In this document: positions 42,849 to 51,678 of the stretch, piece by piece | How the letters are laid out: the number at the start of each line of letters is the position of its first letter | How positions within the stretch are numbered: the first letter of the stretch is position 1 | NCBI GenBank assembly: GCA_964509545.1 | Contig: CAZDXQ010000010.1 | Span: forward strand, 28,511 to 92,510 | From: JADJWR01 sp964509545 | Lineage (GTDB): Bacteria > Pseudomonadota > Gammaproteobacteria > Burkholderiales > Burkholderiaceae_F | Length of the DNA: 64,000 nucleotides | Direction of reading: 5' to 3' | Translations under genes and position numbers: made by a program | The notes under the pieces: model-generated | Told to the model about the DNA's origin: nothing | Databases searched by the model: none | What the model saw: the letters and a program-made list of their open reading frames with translations, nothing else

Positions 42849-44681
42849 ATGAACGGCATCAATCCGCAGACCCGCTGGAACGTCGTCTACTGGATCCTGG
42901 CGGCGATGGCGCTGCTGACGCTGCAGAACCTGTGGCAGGCGCAACGCACGATCGAGCCGGTGCCGTATAGCGAGTTCGAGAAGGCGCTGGCCGAGGGCCG
43001 TGTCGCCGAGGTGGTGGTCGGCGAGACCACGATCACCGGGAAACTGAAGACGCCCGACCGCGGCAAGACGACCATCGTCGCCAACCGCGTCGAGCCCGAT
43101 CTCGCCGAGCGGCTGGCGAAGTACGACGTGCCGTACACGCGCGTGGTCGAGAGCACCTTCCTGCGCGACCTGCTGTCGTGGGTGGTGCCGGCGCTGGTGT
43201 TCTTCGGCCTGTGGTTCTTCCTCGTGCGCAGACTCGCCGAGAAACAGGGCGGCATCGGCGGGTTCATGAGCATCGGCAAGAGCCGGGCCAAGGTCTACGT
43301 CGAGAAGGACACCGGCGTCACCTTCGCCGACGTGGCCGGCGTCGACGAGGCCAAGGCCGAGCTGCAGGAGGTGGTCGAGTTCCTGAAGAACCCGAAGGAC
43401 TACGGCCGCCTCGGCGCGCGCATGCCCAAGGGCGTGCTGCTGGTCGGCCCGCCCGGCACCGGCAAGACACTGCTGGCCAAGGCGGTGGCGGGCGAGGCCG
43501 GCGTACCGTTCTTCTCGATCTCAGGCAGCGAGTTCGTCGAGATGTTCGTCGGCGTCGGCGCCGCCCGCGTGCGCGACCTCTTCGAGCAGGCACGGCAGAA
43601 GGCGCCGGCAATCATCTTCATCGACGAGCTCGATGCGCTCGGACGCGCGCGCGGCATCGCCTCGCCCATCGGCGGCCACGACGAGCGCGAGCAGACGCTG
43701 CAGCAGCTTCTGGTCGAGCTCGACGGCTTCGACAGCTCCAGCGGGCTGGTGCTGCTCGCCGCCACCAACCGGCCGGAGATCCTCGACCCGGCGCTGCTGC
43801 GCGCCGGCCGCTTCGACCGCCAGGTGCTGGTCGACCGGCCCGACAAGACCGGTCGCGTGCAGATCCTGAAAGTGCACATCCGCAAGGTGAAGCTGGCGCC
43901 GGACGTCGACCTGGAACAGGTGGCTCAGCTCACCACCGGCTTTTCCGGCGCCGACCTGGCCAACCTCGTCAACGAGGCCGCGCTCGCCGCCACGCGGCGC
44001 AGGGGCGAAGTGATCACGCTGGCGGACTTCACCACGGCGATCGAACGGATCATCGCCGGGCTGGAGAAGCGCAACCGCGTGCTCAACCCGAGGGAGCGCG
44101 AGGTCGTCGCCTACCACGAGATGGGCCATGCGCTCACCGCGCTGGCCCTGCCCGGCACCGACCCGGTGCACAAGGTCTCGATCATCCCGCGCGGCATCGG
44201 CGCGCTCGGCTACACGATCCAGCGGCCGACCGAGGACCGTTTCCTGATGACGCGCGAGGAACTCGAACGCAAGATCATGGTGCTGCTCGGCGGCCGCGCG
44301 GCGGAGAAGCTGGTCTTCGGCCATCTTTCCACCGGTGCGGTCGACGACCTGGCCAAGGTGACCGACATCGCCCGCGACATGGTCACGCGCTTCGGCATGG
44401 TCGAGGAACTCGGCTACGTCGCCTACGAGGCGCAGCGGCCGCGCTTCCTCGAAGTGCCGGGACTGACCCAGGGCGGCTGCCAGGTCGGCGCCGAGACGCA
44501 GCAGCGCATCGACAACGCCGTGCGCGGCATCGTGATGGCCGCCTTCGACCGCACCACCGAAATCCTCGGCCGCAACCGCGACGTGCTCGAACGCTGCGCA
44601 CGAGAACTGCTGGCGCGCGAAACGCTCGACGAAGGCGCGATCCGCGAACTGACGCGCGACCTGCGCCCGGCCGCGGCCTGA
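42849..44681 (+). CDS. FtsH-family AAA zinc metalloprotease, second-type paralogue
   Basis: The 610-residue protein has two membrane helices (about 12-30 and 107-126) around a small periplasmic domain. Next come an AAA domain (Walker A GPPGTGKT 200-207; Walker B IIFIDE about 255-260; SRH ATNRPE...RAGRFDR) and an M41 protease domain with HEMGH (H423, E424, H427). Housekeeping FtsH normally has HEAGH. HEMGH forms occur among accessory FtsH copies, including those in transmissible stress-tolerance islands. It degrades membrane proteins using ATP. Its ATG follows the HtrA gene by two bases. Confidence 0.92.
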   Translation: MNGINPQTRWNVVYWILAAMALLTLQNLWQAQRTIEPVPYSEFEKALAEGRVAEVVVGETTITGKLKTPDRGKTTIVANRVEPDLAERLAKYDVPYTRVVESTFLRDLLSWVVPALVFFGLWFFLVRRLAEKQGGIGGFMSIGKSRAKVYVEKDTGVTFADVAGVDEAKAELQEVVEFLKNPKDYGRLGARMPKGVLLVGPPGTGKTLLAKAVAGEAGVPFFSISGSEFVEMFVGVGAARVRDLFEQARQKAPAIIFIDELDALGRARGIASPIGGHDEREQTLQQLLVELDGFDSSSGLVLLAATNRPEILDPALLRAGRFDRQVLVDRPDKTGRVQILKVHIRKVKLAPDVDLEQVAQLTTGFSGADLANLVNEAALAATRRRGEVITLADFTTAIERIIAGLEKRNRVLNPREREVVAYHEMGHALTALALPGTDPVHKVSIIPRGIGALGYTIQRPTEDRFLMTREELERKIMVLLGGRAAEKLVFGHLSTGAVDDLAKVTDIARDMVTRFGMVEELGYVAYEAQRPRFLEVPGLTQGGCQVGAETQQRIDNAVRGIVMAAFDRTTEILGRNRDVLERCARELLARETLDEGAIRELTRDLRPAAA

Positions 44682-44913
44682 GCGAAGCGCCCGCACGGCT
44701 CGCGCGCGTTGCTGCTGACGCGTATGCGCCGAACCACCGCCGCGTTCTCGCGCAATGACGCAGCGCGCGCGGCGCGAAGCTGCGTACGAACGATGCAGCC
44801 AGTCACGGGCGGCGCGCACTGCATCGTGTACCGAAACCCGTTACACCGTCGCGGGCATATTGCCCAGACTCGCGGCTAACATCGGCGCCCGGAGCACTCT
44901 CCACGTCCCGCCG

Positions 44914-45837
44914 ATGCCGGACAGGCCAGCCAACGGCGCTTTCCGCTCTCCGCCCTCGCCGATGGGCACGCAGGACGAGAGCGAAGCGCGCCTCGACGCC
45001 ATCGTCCACTCGGCGATGGACGGCATCATCACGATCGACGCCGGGCAGCGCATCGTGCTGTTCAACGCCGCGGCCGAGCGGATGTTCGGCTGCGCCGCGG
45101 CCGACGCTATCGGCGGGCCACTCGACCGCTTCCTGCCAGAACGCTTCCGCGCCGCGCATCGGCAGCACATCGAGCGCTTCATCCGCACCGGCGAGACATC
45201 GCGCCGCATGGGGCTGCAACAGGCACTCGCCGGCCTGCGCGCCGACGGCCGCGAGTTTCCGCTCGAGGCGTCGATCTCGCAGGCCACGGTCGGCGGCCAG
45301 CGGCTGATGACGGTGATCCTGCGCGACATTTCCGAGCGTGTGCGCGCCGAGCAGCAGCTTCGCGGTGCGCACGAGGAACTGCGCCAGCTTTCGATCGCGA
45401 TGCCGCAGGTGCGCGAGGCCGAACGCACGCGCATCGCGCGCGAGCTGCACGACGAACTCGGCCAGGCGTTGACGGCGCTGAAGATGGACGTCGACCTGCT
45501 CGACACCCTGCTGCCCGCCGACGCCGGCGAGATGCGCGAACGCACCGCCGCCATGCGTTCGCTGTTCGACGCGACGGTGGCGACGACGCGGCGCAGAGCC
45601 TCCCCTGACCTGACTCCGCTGCCGCGACGCGATTGCCGAGCCGCGAACCCGTGCCCGCCTGGAAGGCGGCACGTCCCGCGGCCCATGCGATGCGCGACCG
45701 GCCGGCGCCGGCTGAGATCGCCGGCAAGCGTCGGCGACGCGATGGCCGCACTCGTAGAACCTGTCTCGAAATCCCCGGCGGCGGTCTTGAGGCAGGTTCC
45801 ACTGTCTGTCGAACGCCGCTTTCTGGATTTCCGATGA
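44914..45837 (+). pseudogene. Truncated PAS-domain histidine kinase (NarX/NreB-like), ATPase domain missing
   Basis: The first ~225 codons are convincing. A PAS domain (about 25-140, IITIDAGQRIVLFNAAAERMFGC...) is followed by a HisKA_3 dimerisation domain with the phosphorylatable histidine in ARELHDELGQALTAL. The usual continuation into the HATPase_c domain is absent. After the ATTRR codons near 45597 the frame becomes arginine- and proline-rich and unlike any kinase, and stops at 45837 next to the DUF2796 start. A deletion or frameshift removed the catalytic half. It could not autophosphorylate. Confidence 0.75.
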
Positions 45838-46385
45838 ACAAAGCCCTTCACCAGCTGTGCGCTGCTGCTTTCCTTGCCGGCGTGTGCGCCGCCTTCGCCG
45901 CGCTTGCCGCCAAGTCGCACACGCACGGTGTCGCCGCCCTCACCGTCGCCATCTACGGCGCCACGATCACGATGACGCTCGATGCCCCGCTCGAATCGCT
46001 GCTCGGCTTCGAACGCGAGCCGAGGACCGAAGCCGAGCGCAATCGCGTTCGCGAAATGGCGCAGGTGCTGCGCTCCGGCGATGCGTTCGCGACAACGCCG
46101 GCGGCGCGCTGCAGGCCGGCCAAGGTCGAACTCGCCTCTGCCGCGCTGGCGCCGGAACTGCTCGGTAGTGGTGGCGGCGGCGCAGCGGGCACGACCGACG
46201 ACGGCCGTGCGGAGCTGAACGGCACGTTCATTTACCGCTGCGAGGACATCGCGGCGTTGCGCGAGATCGACGTCCGGCTGTTCGACCCGTTCAAGCGCCT
46301 GCACCGCATCGATGCGCAACTGGCCGGACCAAAGGGCCAGTCGGCGCACCGCCTGAGGCCGCGGGCGCGCCAGCTTCGCTGGTAG
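45834..46385 (+). CDS. DUF2796 / ZrgA-type zinc uptake periplasmic protein
   Basis: The 183-residue exported protein has a signal peptide (about 1-26) and a histidine-containing start SHTHGVAALTVAIYG. It also has DAPLESLLGFEREPRT, a family hallmark, and a C-terminal YRCEDIAALREIDVRLFDPFKRL stretch. DUF2796/ZrgA proteins bind zinc and are usually encoded with an ABC transporter. Here the next gene is a broken ABC ATPase. The tail (RPRARQLRW) looks as if the native end was altered. Function is inferred from the family. Confidence 0.8.
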   Translation: MNKALHQLCAAAFLAGVCAAFAALAAKSHTHGVAALTVAIYGATITMTLDAPLESLLGFEREPRTEAERNRVREMAQVLRSGDAFATTPAARCRPAKVELASAALAPELLGSGGGGAAGTTDDGRAELNGTFIYRCEDIAALREIDVRLFDPFKRLHRIDAQLAGPKGQSAHRLRPRARQLRW

Positions 46386-46396
46386 CGGGACTGCCG

Positions 46397-46684
46397 TTGG
46401 CCGAATACGCGGTCAGCCTGCGCGAGCCGTGCTTTGCCAGGCCGGGCCAGGCCAAGGCCTGCCTCGATGTCGTCGAGTTCAGCGTCGCCGGCGGCGAATC
46501 GTATTCATCCATGGCGAAAGCGGCAGCGGCAAGAGCACGCTGCTGGCGTTGCTCGGCGGCGTGCTGCTGCCGCAGTCGGGTTCGATCCGCATCCTCTGCA
46601 CCGAACTGGCACGGCTTTCCGCCGGGTCCTGGCCGCCGCAACCGCGACGACGCGACCCTGCCGGCGCCGAATGCCATGGCCTGA
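46397..46684 (+). pseudogene. Frameshifted fragment of an ABC transporter ATPase
   Basis: Two frames together reconstruct the N-terminal part of a LolD-like ATPase. Frame one (46397-46500) reads LAEYAVSLREP...FSVAGGE. A one-base loss shifts it to the frame reading IVFIHGESGSGKSTLLALLGGVLLPQ, with an intact Walker A (GESGSGKS), to about 46625. The signature, Walker B and the permease gene are missing. The gene is dead. Its position after DUF2796 matches the family's usual zinc-uptake operon. Confidence 0.8.
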
Positions 46685-46772
46685 CTTCTTGTCAATGCCA
46701 AGGGCGAGCCGCTGACTACACTGCGGCGGGCAGCACAATACGAACCAGACGAGCAAGACGGAGGACAAGACG

Positions 46773-47273
46773 ATGATTCGACTCAATGGCGTGCTTTTCA
46801 TCGCGGCCCTGGCGGCGGCCGCGAACGTGCAGGCACAGGAACGCGGCACGTTCACCATCCGCCAGCTCGTGCCGGAGACGGCGATGAAGGCGGTCCGCGC
46901 CGCGCTCGAAGATTGCCGCAAGCGCGGCTACCAGGTCGCGGTGGCGGTGGTCGACCGCGGTGGCGTCGAGCAGGCGCTGCTGCGCGACCGCTTCGCCGGG
47001 CCACACACGCCGGGCACGGCGGTCGGCAAGGGCTGGACCGCGGTCAGCTTCCGCAGCAACACGCTCGAATTCGCCGCCGAGACGCAACCCGGCAAGCCGT
47101 CGTCGGGGATCCGCCACCGGCCGGGCGTGGTCGCCGTCGGCGGCGGCGTGCTGATCGAAACGGCCGGCTCGATCATCGGCGCCATCGGAGTTTCCGGCGC
47201 GCCCACCGGCGAGGCCGATGAGCTGTGCGCGCGGGCCGGCGTGGCCGCGATCCGCGATGACATCGACTTCTAA
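46773..47273 (+). CDS. GlcG/HbpS-family exported haem-binding-like protein
   Basis: The 166-residue protein has a signal peptide (about 1-22, VQAQ/E) and a single HbpS domain (about 33-166). It carries the family stretches VAVVDRGGVEQALLR, GKGWTA and GVVAVGGGVLIE...GAIGVSGAP. Members bind haem or iron or occur beside glycolate and other oxidation genes. No such partner is adjacent here, so the role is open. ATG 46773 follows GGAGGACAAG. Family call is firm. Confidence 0.85.
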   Translation: MIRLNGVLFIAALAAAANVQAQERGTFTIRQLVPETAMKAVRAALEDCRKRGYQVAVAVVDRGGVEQALLRDRFAGPHTPGTAVGKGWTAVSFRSNTLEFAAETQPGKPSSGIRHRPGVVAVGGGVLIETAGSIIGAIGVSGAPTGEADELCARAGVAAIRDDIDF

Positions 47274-47573
47274 GCGCCCCGACGGCCGGGCTTCGCCCAG
47301 GCACGACCGCGTGCTCCCGCACACAGGCGAGTCGTCGTCCGCCGCGGCCGAAGCTCCCGCATGGACGCGCACGGGCAAGGCAGGCGCCACGCGTCACTCC
47401 GCCGTCTTGTGGCCGCTGCTACACGCGGCGCGGGACCTGCGGCATGCTCTTTCCCCGACTTCCACCTCACGACGCGACGCGGGACACGTCCACTGTGATC
47501 GGACAGTCTGCCAGCCGGACTCGCGCCATGTCGGCGCGGCGCCGCAGAGCTACTCTGCCACCTTCCCCTGTCG
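47274..47573. other. Intergenic region before the response regulator gene
   Basis: These 300 bases hold no gene I can support: the open frames are arginine- and serine-rich with poor codon use. No terminator with a T-run is visible after the HbpS-like gene. Confidence 0.35.
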
Positions 47574-48392
47574 ATGATGCATTCCGCGGTGGCCATCGGT
47601 AGAGTCAAAGGTCGCGTGGCGGCTCACGCCGGACGGCGCGTGCTGATCGTCGACGATGACGATCTGTCGGCGGCGGTGCTGGCGCAGCTGCTGCGCCTGA
47701 CCGGATTCGAAGCGGAGACCGAAACCGACGCCCGGCGCGCGGTCGAGCGGGCGCTGGCCGAGCCGTTCGATCTGCTGATGATCGATCTGTCGATGCCGGA
47801 GATCGACGGCTTCGAGGTGCTGCGCCGGCTGCGCCAGGGCGAGGCCGCGCAGCGAAGGGGAATCGTGCCGGCGATCGCGGTGACCGGACTGGTCGGCGCG
47901 GATGATCGCGCCCGTTGCCTCGCCGCCGGTTTCGCCGGCCACCTGCACAAGCCGGTGCAGATGGCGAGGCTGCAGGCCGCCATCGAACACACCCTCGGCA
48001 CGCAAACGGTCATCGGCGGCGATGTCATCGGCGGCAAGACCGCCAGCGACGTCGAGCGCCTGCGCGCCGCTGCGGCGCGCCTGCAACGGCTGACGGCGGA
48101 CAAGGACAGCTTCGCGCCGACCGCCGCCGAGGCCTTCGCCCTGCGTTCGGCGCAACTGATCGATGCGCTGCGACTGGCCATCGACATGCGCGACGAGGAC
48201 GCCGCCATCCAGCACGCGCAGGCGCTCGACGAGAGCGCCCGTTTCCTCGGTGCGCGCCGGCTGGCGGCCTGTGCCGCCGCCGTCGGCACCTACTGCGCGG
48301 CCGGCGACTGGCCGCAGGCGCGGCAGGAACTGCGCGAGTTCGAGCACCAGCATCAGGCCGTGCTCACCGTGCTGCTGCAGATCGACCGCTGA
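47574..48392 (+). CDS. Response regulator receiver protein with a degenerate Hpt-like C-terminal domain
   Basis: The protein has 272 residues. A receiver domain spans about 22-141, with acidic pocket DDDD (27-30), phospho-acceptor D71 (MIDLSMPEIDG), switch T104 (AVTGL) and K126 (LHKPV). There is no DNA-binding domain. The C-terminal helical part (about 155-272) aligns with Hpt phosphotransfer domains at AQALDESARFLGA (215-227). The phospho-histidine is replaced by Q216 and the KG by DE. It may therefore regulate by binding rather than relay phosphate. No partner kinase is nearby except the truncated one 2 kb upstream. Confidence 0.82.
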   Translation: MMHSAVAIGRVKGRVAAHAGRRVLIVDDDDLSAAVLAQLLRLTGFEAETETDARRAVERALAEPFDLLMIDLSMPEIDGFEVLRRLRQGEAAQRRGIVPAIAVTGLVGADDRARCLAAGFAGHLHKPVQMARLQAAIEHTLGTQTVIGGDVIGGKTASDVERLRAAAARLQRLTADKDSFAPTAAEAFALRSAQLIDALRLAIDMRDEDAAIQHAQALDESARFLGARRLAACAAAVGTYCAAGDWPQARQELREFEHQHQAVLTVLLQIDR

Positions 48393-48482
48393 CCGAGGCC
48401 CGGCCGCCGCGAGCCGGCAGCGCCGACGATAAGATGCGCTGCGCGGGACCGCCACGACGCCCGCGCCCCTGCGCATGAGCTG

Positions 48483-51149
48483 ATGGAAGAAGACACACCG
48501 GCCACCATTTTCCGCCGCGACTATCGGCCGCCCGCTTTCCTGGTCGACCGCGTGGCACTGCAGTTCGACCTCGACGCCGACCGCACCGTGGTCGAGACGC
48601 GCATGCACCTTCGCCGCAACGGCGACGGCGCGGCGCCGCTGCAGCTCGACGGCGAGGATCTCGACCTGGTGTCGGTCTCGCTCGATGGCCAGCGCCTCGG
48701 AACCGACCGCTTCCGTCTCACCGACCATGCGCTCGTCATCGCCGAGGTGCCGGCGCAGTTCGAACTGGCGATCGTCAACCGCATCCGGCCGCGCGCGAAC
48801 ACGGGCTTGATGGGGCTGTTCGCCTCCAACGACAACCTGTTCACGCAGTGCGAGGCCGAGGGCTTCCGCCGAATCACCTTCTTCCCCGACCGTCCGGACG
48901 TGCTCGCCGTCTACGAGGTGACGCTGCGCGCCGAGCGCAAGCGTTTTCCGGTGCTGCTGGCCAACGGCAACCTGGTCGACGAGGGCGGGCTTGCGGACGG
49001 CCGCCACTTCGCCCGCTGGTCCGATCCGTTCCCGAAGCCCTCGTACCTGTTCGCGCTGGTGGCCGGCCGCTTCGAATGCGAGGAAGCGACGCTGCGCACG
49101 CGCTCCGGGCGAGAGGTGTTGCTGCAGGTGTGGGTCGAGCCGGGGCAGAAGGCGCGCGCCGCGCACGCCATGGCGAGCCTGAAGCGCGCCATCGCCTGGG
49201 ACGAGGAGAAGTACGGCCGCGAACTCGATCTGGACCGCTTCATGATCGTCGCCTCCAACGACTTCAACCTCGGCGCGATGGAAAACAAGGGGCTGAACAT
49301 CTTCAATGCCCGCCGCGTTCTCGCCGACGCGCAGGTGGCCACCGACGAGGATTTCGCGCGCATCGAGTCGGTCGTGGCGCACGAGTACTTCCACAACTGG
49401 ACCGGCAACCGCGTCACCTGCCGCGACTGGTTCCAACTCAGCCTGAAGGAAGGGCTGACGGTCTTTCGCGACCAGCAGTTCTCCGCCGACATGGCCGGCG
49501 ATCCGGCCGCGCGCGCGGTGTGCCGGATCGAGGACGTGCAACGGCTGCGCGACGTGCAGTTCCCCGAGGACGCCGGACCGATGGCCCATGCGGTGCGGCC
49601 GGACAGCTACCAGGAGATCGGCAACTTCTACACGCCCACCGTCTACGAGAAAGGCGCCGAGGTGGTGCGCGTGCTGGCGACGCTGCTCGGCGAGGCGGGG
49701 TTCCGCCGCGGCATGGACCTTTACTTCACGCGGCACGACGGCCAGGCGGTGACCTGCGACGACTTCGTCGCCGCGATGGCCGATGCCAACGGCCGCGATC
49801 TGGCGCAGTTCTCGCGCTGGTACGCGCAGGCGGGCACGCCGCGGCTGACCGTGAGCGGCCGCTACCTGGCGGAGAAGCTGCAGTTCGAACTGACTGTCGT
49901 CCAGGCCACACCGCCGACACCGGCCCAGCCGGACAAACTGCCGTTGCAGATCCCGCTGGCGCTGGGGCTCGTCGACTCGGCCGGGCGCGACATGCCCCTG
50001 CTGCTCGACGGCGAGGCGCCCGAGGCGGCGAAGACGACACGCGTGCTCGAACTGACCCAAACGGCGCATACCTTCACCTTCGTCGACGTGCAGACCAGGC
50101 CGGTGCCGTCGCTGAACCGCGGCTTCTCGGCGCCGGTGCAGGTCGACTACGACTACGAGGCGCAGGACCTCGCCCTGCTGGCCCGGCACGACAGCGACGC
50201 CTTCAACCGCTGGGACGCGGGCCAGGGCCTGGCCCTCGACTACCTGCTCGCCGCCACCGACGCCGTCGAACTGCAGCAGGATGCGCCGGCCGAGACGCTG
50301 CTGCGCGACGTCTACGCGCAGGCTCTGGACGACGATGCGTTGGCCCCGGCTTTCCGCAGCCGCTTCGTCACCCTGCCCTCGGAACTGCGCATTGCCGAGG
50401 CGCGGGCGATCGTCGACCCGGTGGCGATCCGCACGGCTCGCCAGCGGCTGCGCCGCGAACTCGGTCTGGGCCTGGCCGAGCGCTGGCGCAGCCTGTACGT
50501 CGGCCTGCGCGACAGCGCACCGTATTCGCCGGAGCTGCCGGCCGCCGGGCGGCGCGCGTTGCGCAACACCGCCCTCGCCTATCTGGTTGCCGGCGGCGGC
50601 GACGACGCGCTCGCACTGGCGAGACGACAGCTGGAGGAGGCCGACAACATCACCGACCGGCAGGCCGCGCTGGCAGCCATCGTCAGCACGCCGAATGCGT
50701 TCAAGGCCGAGATCCTGGTGCGCCTGGCGCGCGACTGGGCGCACGAGCCGCTGCTGATGAACAAGTGGTTCGAACTGCAGGCCACGGCGATCGCCGCGCC
50801 CGGCGAGGTGCCGGTGCTTCAGCGCGTGCGCGTGCTGATGAAGCACCGCGGCTTTTCGCTCGCCAACCCGAACAACGTCTACGCGCTGCTGCTCGGCTTC
50901 TGCGCCGGCAATCCGGCCGAGTTCCATCGCGCCGACGGCGCCGGATACGCGTTCTGGACCGAGCAGGTGCTGGCGCTCGATCGGATCAATCCGACGGTGG
51001 CGGCGAAACTTGCGCGCACGCTGGAGCGCTGGCGCCGCTTCACGCCGGACCGCCAGCAACGGATGCGCGAGGCGCTCGAGCAGGTCGGCCGCGCCGCGAC
51101 CTCGCGCGACGTTCGCGAGATCGTCGCCAAGGCGTTCGAGGCACGCTGA
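48483..51149 (+). CDS. pepN: Aminopeptidase N (M1 family)
   Basis: The 888-residue cytosolic zinc aminopeptidase has the substrate-recognition loop GAMEN at residues 264-268 and the zinc site HEYFHNW (H300, E301, H304), with the second glutamate in KEGLTVFRD. The C-terminal DUF3458 and Ig-like domains are complete. It removes N-terminal residues from peptides during protein turnover. It starts with ATG 48483 after a weak ribosome binding site. Length matches E. coli PepN. Confidence 0.97.
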   Translation: MEEDTPATIFRRDYRPPAFLVDRVALQFDLDADRTVVETRMHLRRNGDGAAPLQLDGEDLDLVSVSLDGQRLGTDRFRLTDHALVIAEVPAQFELAIVNRIRPRANTGLMGLFASNDNLFTQCEAEGFRRITFFPDRPDVLAVYEVTLRAERKRFPVLLANGNLVDEGGLADGRHFARWSDPFPKPSYLFALVAGRFECEEATLRTRSGREVLLQVWVEPGQKARAAHAMASLKRAIAWDEEKYGRELDLDRFMIVASNDFNLGAMENKGLNIFNARRVLADAQVATDEDFARIESVVAHEYFHNWTGNRVTCRDWFQLSLKEGLTVFRDQQFSADMAGDPAARAVCRIEDVQRLRDVQFPEDAGPMAHAVRPDSYQEIGNFYTPTVYEKGAEVVRVLATLLGEAGFRRGMDLYFTRHDGQAVTCDDFVAAMADANGRDLAQFSRWYAQAGTPRLTVSGRYLAEKLQFELTVVQATPPTPAQPDKLPLQIPLALGLVDSAGRDMPLLLDGEAPEAAKTTRVLELTQTAHTFTFVDVQTRPVPSLNRGFSAPVQVDYDYEAQDLALLARHDSDAFNRWDAGQGLALDYLLAATDAVELQQDAPAETLLRDVYAQALDDDALAPAFRSRFVTLPSELRIAEARAIVDPVAIRTARQRLRRELGLGLAERWRSLYVGLRDSAPYSPELPAAGRRALRNTALAYLVAGGGDDALALARRQLEEADNITDRQAALAAIVSTPNAFKAEILVRLARDWAHEPLLMNKWFELQATAIAAPGEVPVLQRVRVLMKHRGFSLANPNNVYALLLGFCAGNPAEFHRADGAGYAFWTEQVLALDRINPTVAAKLARTLERWRRFTPDRQQRMREALEQVGRAATSRDVREIVAKAFEAR

Positions 51150-51197
51150 CCGCCGGGCGCTGCAGCCGGCGCCGCCGCGGTAACAGCAGGAACGACG

Positions 51198-51653
51198 ATG
51201 GCCTGGGCGGACCGCATCCCGTCGTCGCTGCTCGTGACCCTGCAGTTCGCGCTCGCCATCGCCCTGCTTCCTGGCGCCTGGCCGCCGGCGCCCTCGGCGG
51301 CGCTGCCGCTGATCGTGGTCCTGCTGCTGGCCGCGGCCGCCATCGGCGGCGCCGCGTTGCATGCCAACCGCCCGGGCAACTTCAACATCCGCCCGGAACC
51401 GAAGGCGACTGCGCGGCTGGTGACCCGCGGCATCTATCGCTGGATCCGGCATCCGATGTACTGCGCCGTGCTGCTGGCGGCCCTCGGCATCGCCCTTCTC
51501 GACCCACGGCCGTGGCGCTTCGCGGTCTGGCTGGGCCTGCTTGCCGTGCTCGTGGTCAAGGCGCTGCGCGAAGAGCGCTACCTGCTGCAGCGTTTTGCGC
51601 CATACGCCGAGTACAGGGCTCGCACCTGGCGGCTGCTTCCCTGGCTATGGTGA
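51198..51653 (+). CDS. Membrane methyltransferase, PEMT/ICMT-like
   Basis: The 151-residue protein has about four membrane helices. It has the C-terminal signature shared by isoprenylcysteine and phospholipid methyltransferases: LVTRGIYRWIRHPMY (about 74-88) and KALREERYLLQRFAPYAEYRART (about 119-141). These motifs bind SAM at the membrane surface. The bacterial substrates are mostly unknown; isoprenylcysteine itself is not expected. It follows pepN by 48 bases and may be co-transcribed. Confidence 0.82.
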   Translation: MAWADRIPSSLLVTLQFALAIALLPGAWPPAPSAALPLIVVLLLAAAAIGGAALHANRPGNFNIRPEPKATARLVTRGIYRWIRHPMYCAVLLAALGIALLDPRPWRFAVWLGLLAVLVVKALREERYLLQRFAPYAEYRARTWRLLPWLW

Positions 51654-51678
51654 GGCGCCGGTCCGAGTGCCGGCAGCG

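Noticed and set aside
45600..45830. Possible insertion sequence remnant behind the truncated kinase
   Set aside because: No transposase motif, terminal inverted repeat or target duplication could be found.
47550..51452. A 1300-codon minus-strand open frame opposite pepN and the response regulator
   Set aside because: It is a shadow of high-GC coding DNA. The product is rich in R, H, Q and G, has no domain, and the opposite strand holds clear PepN motifs.
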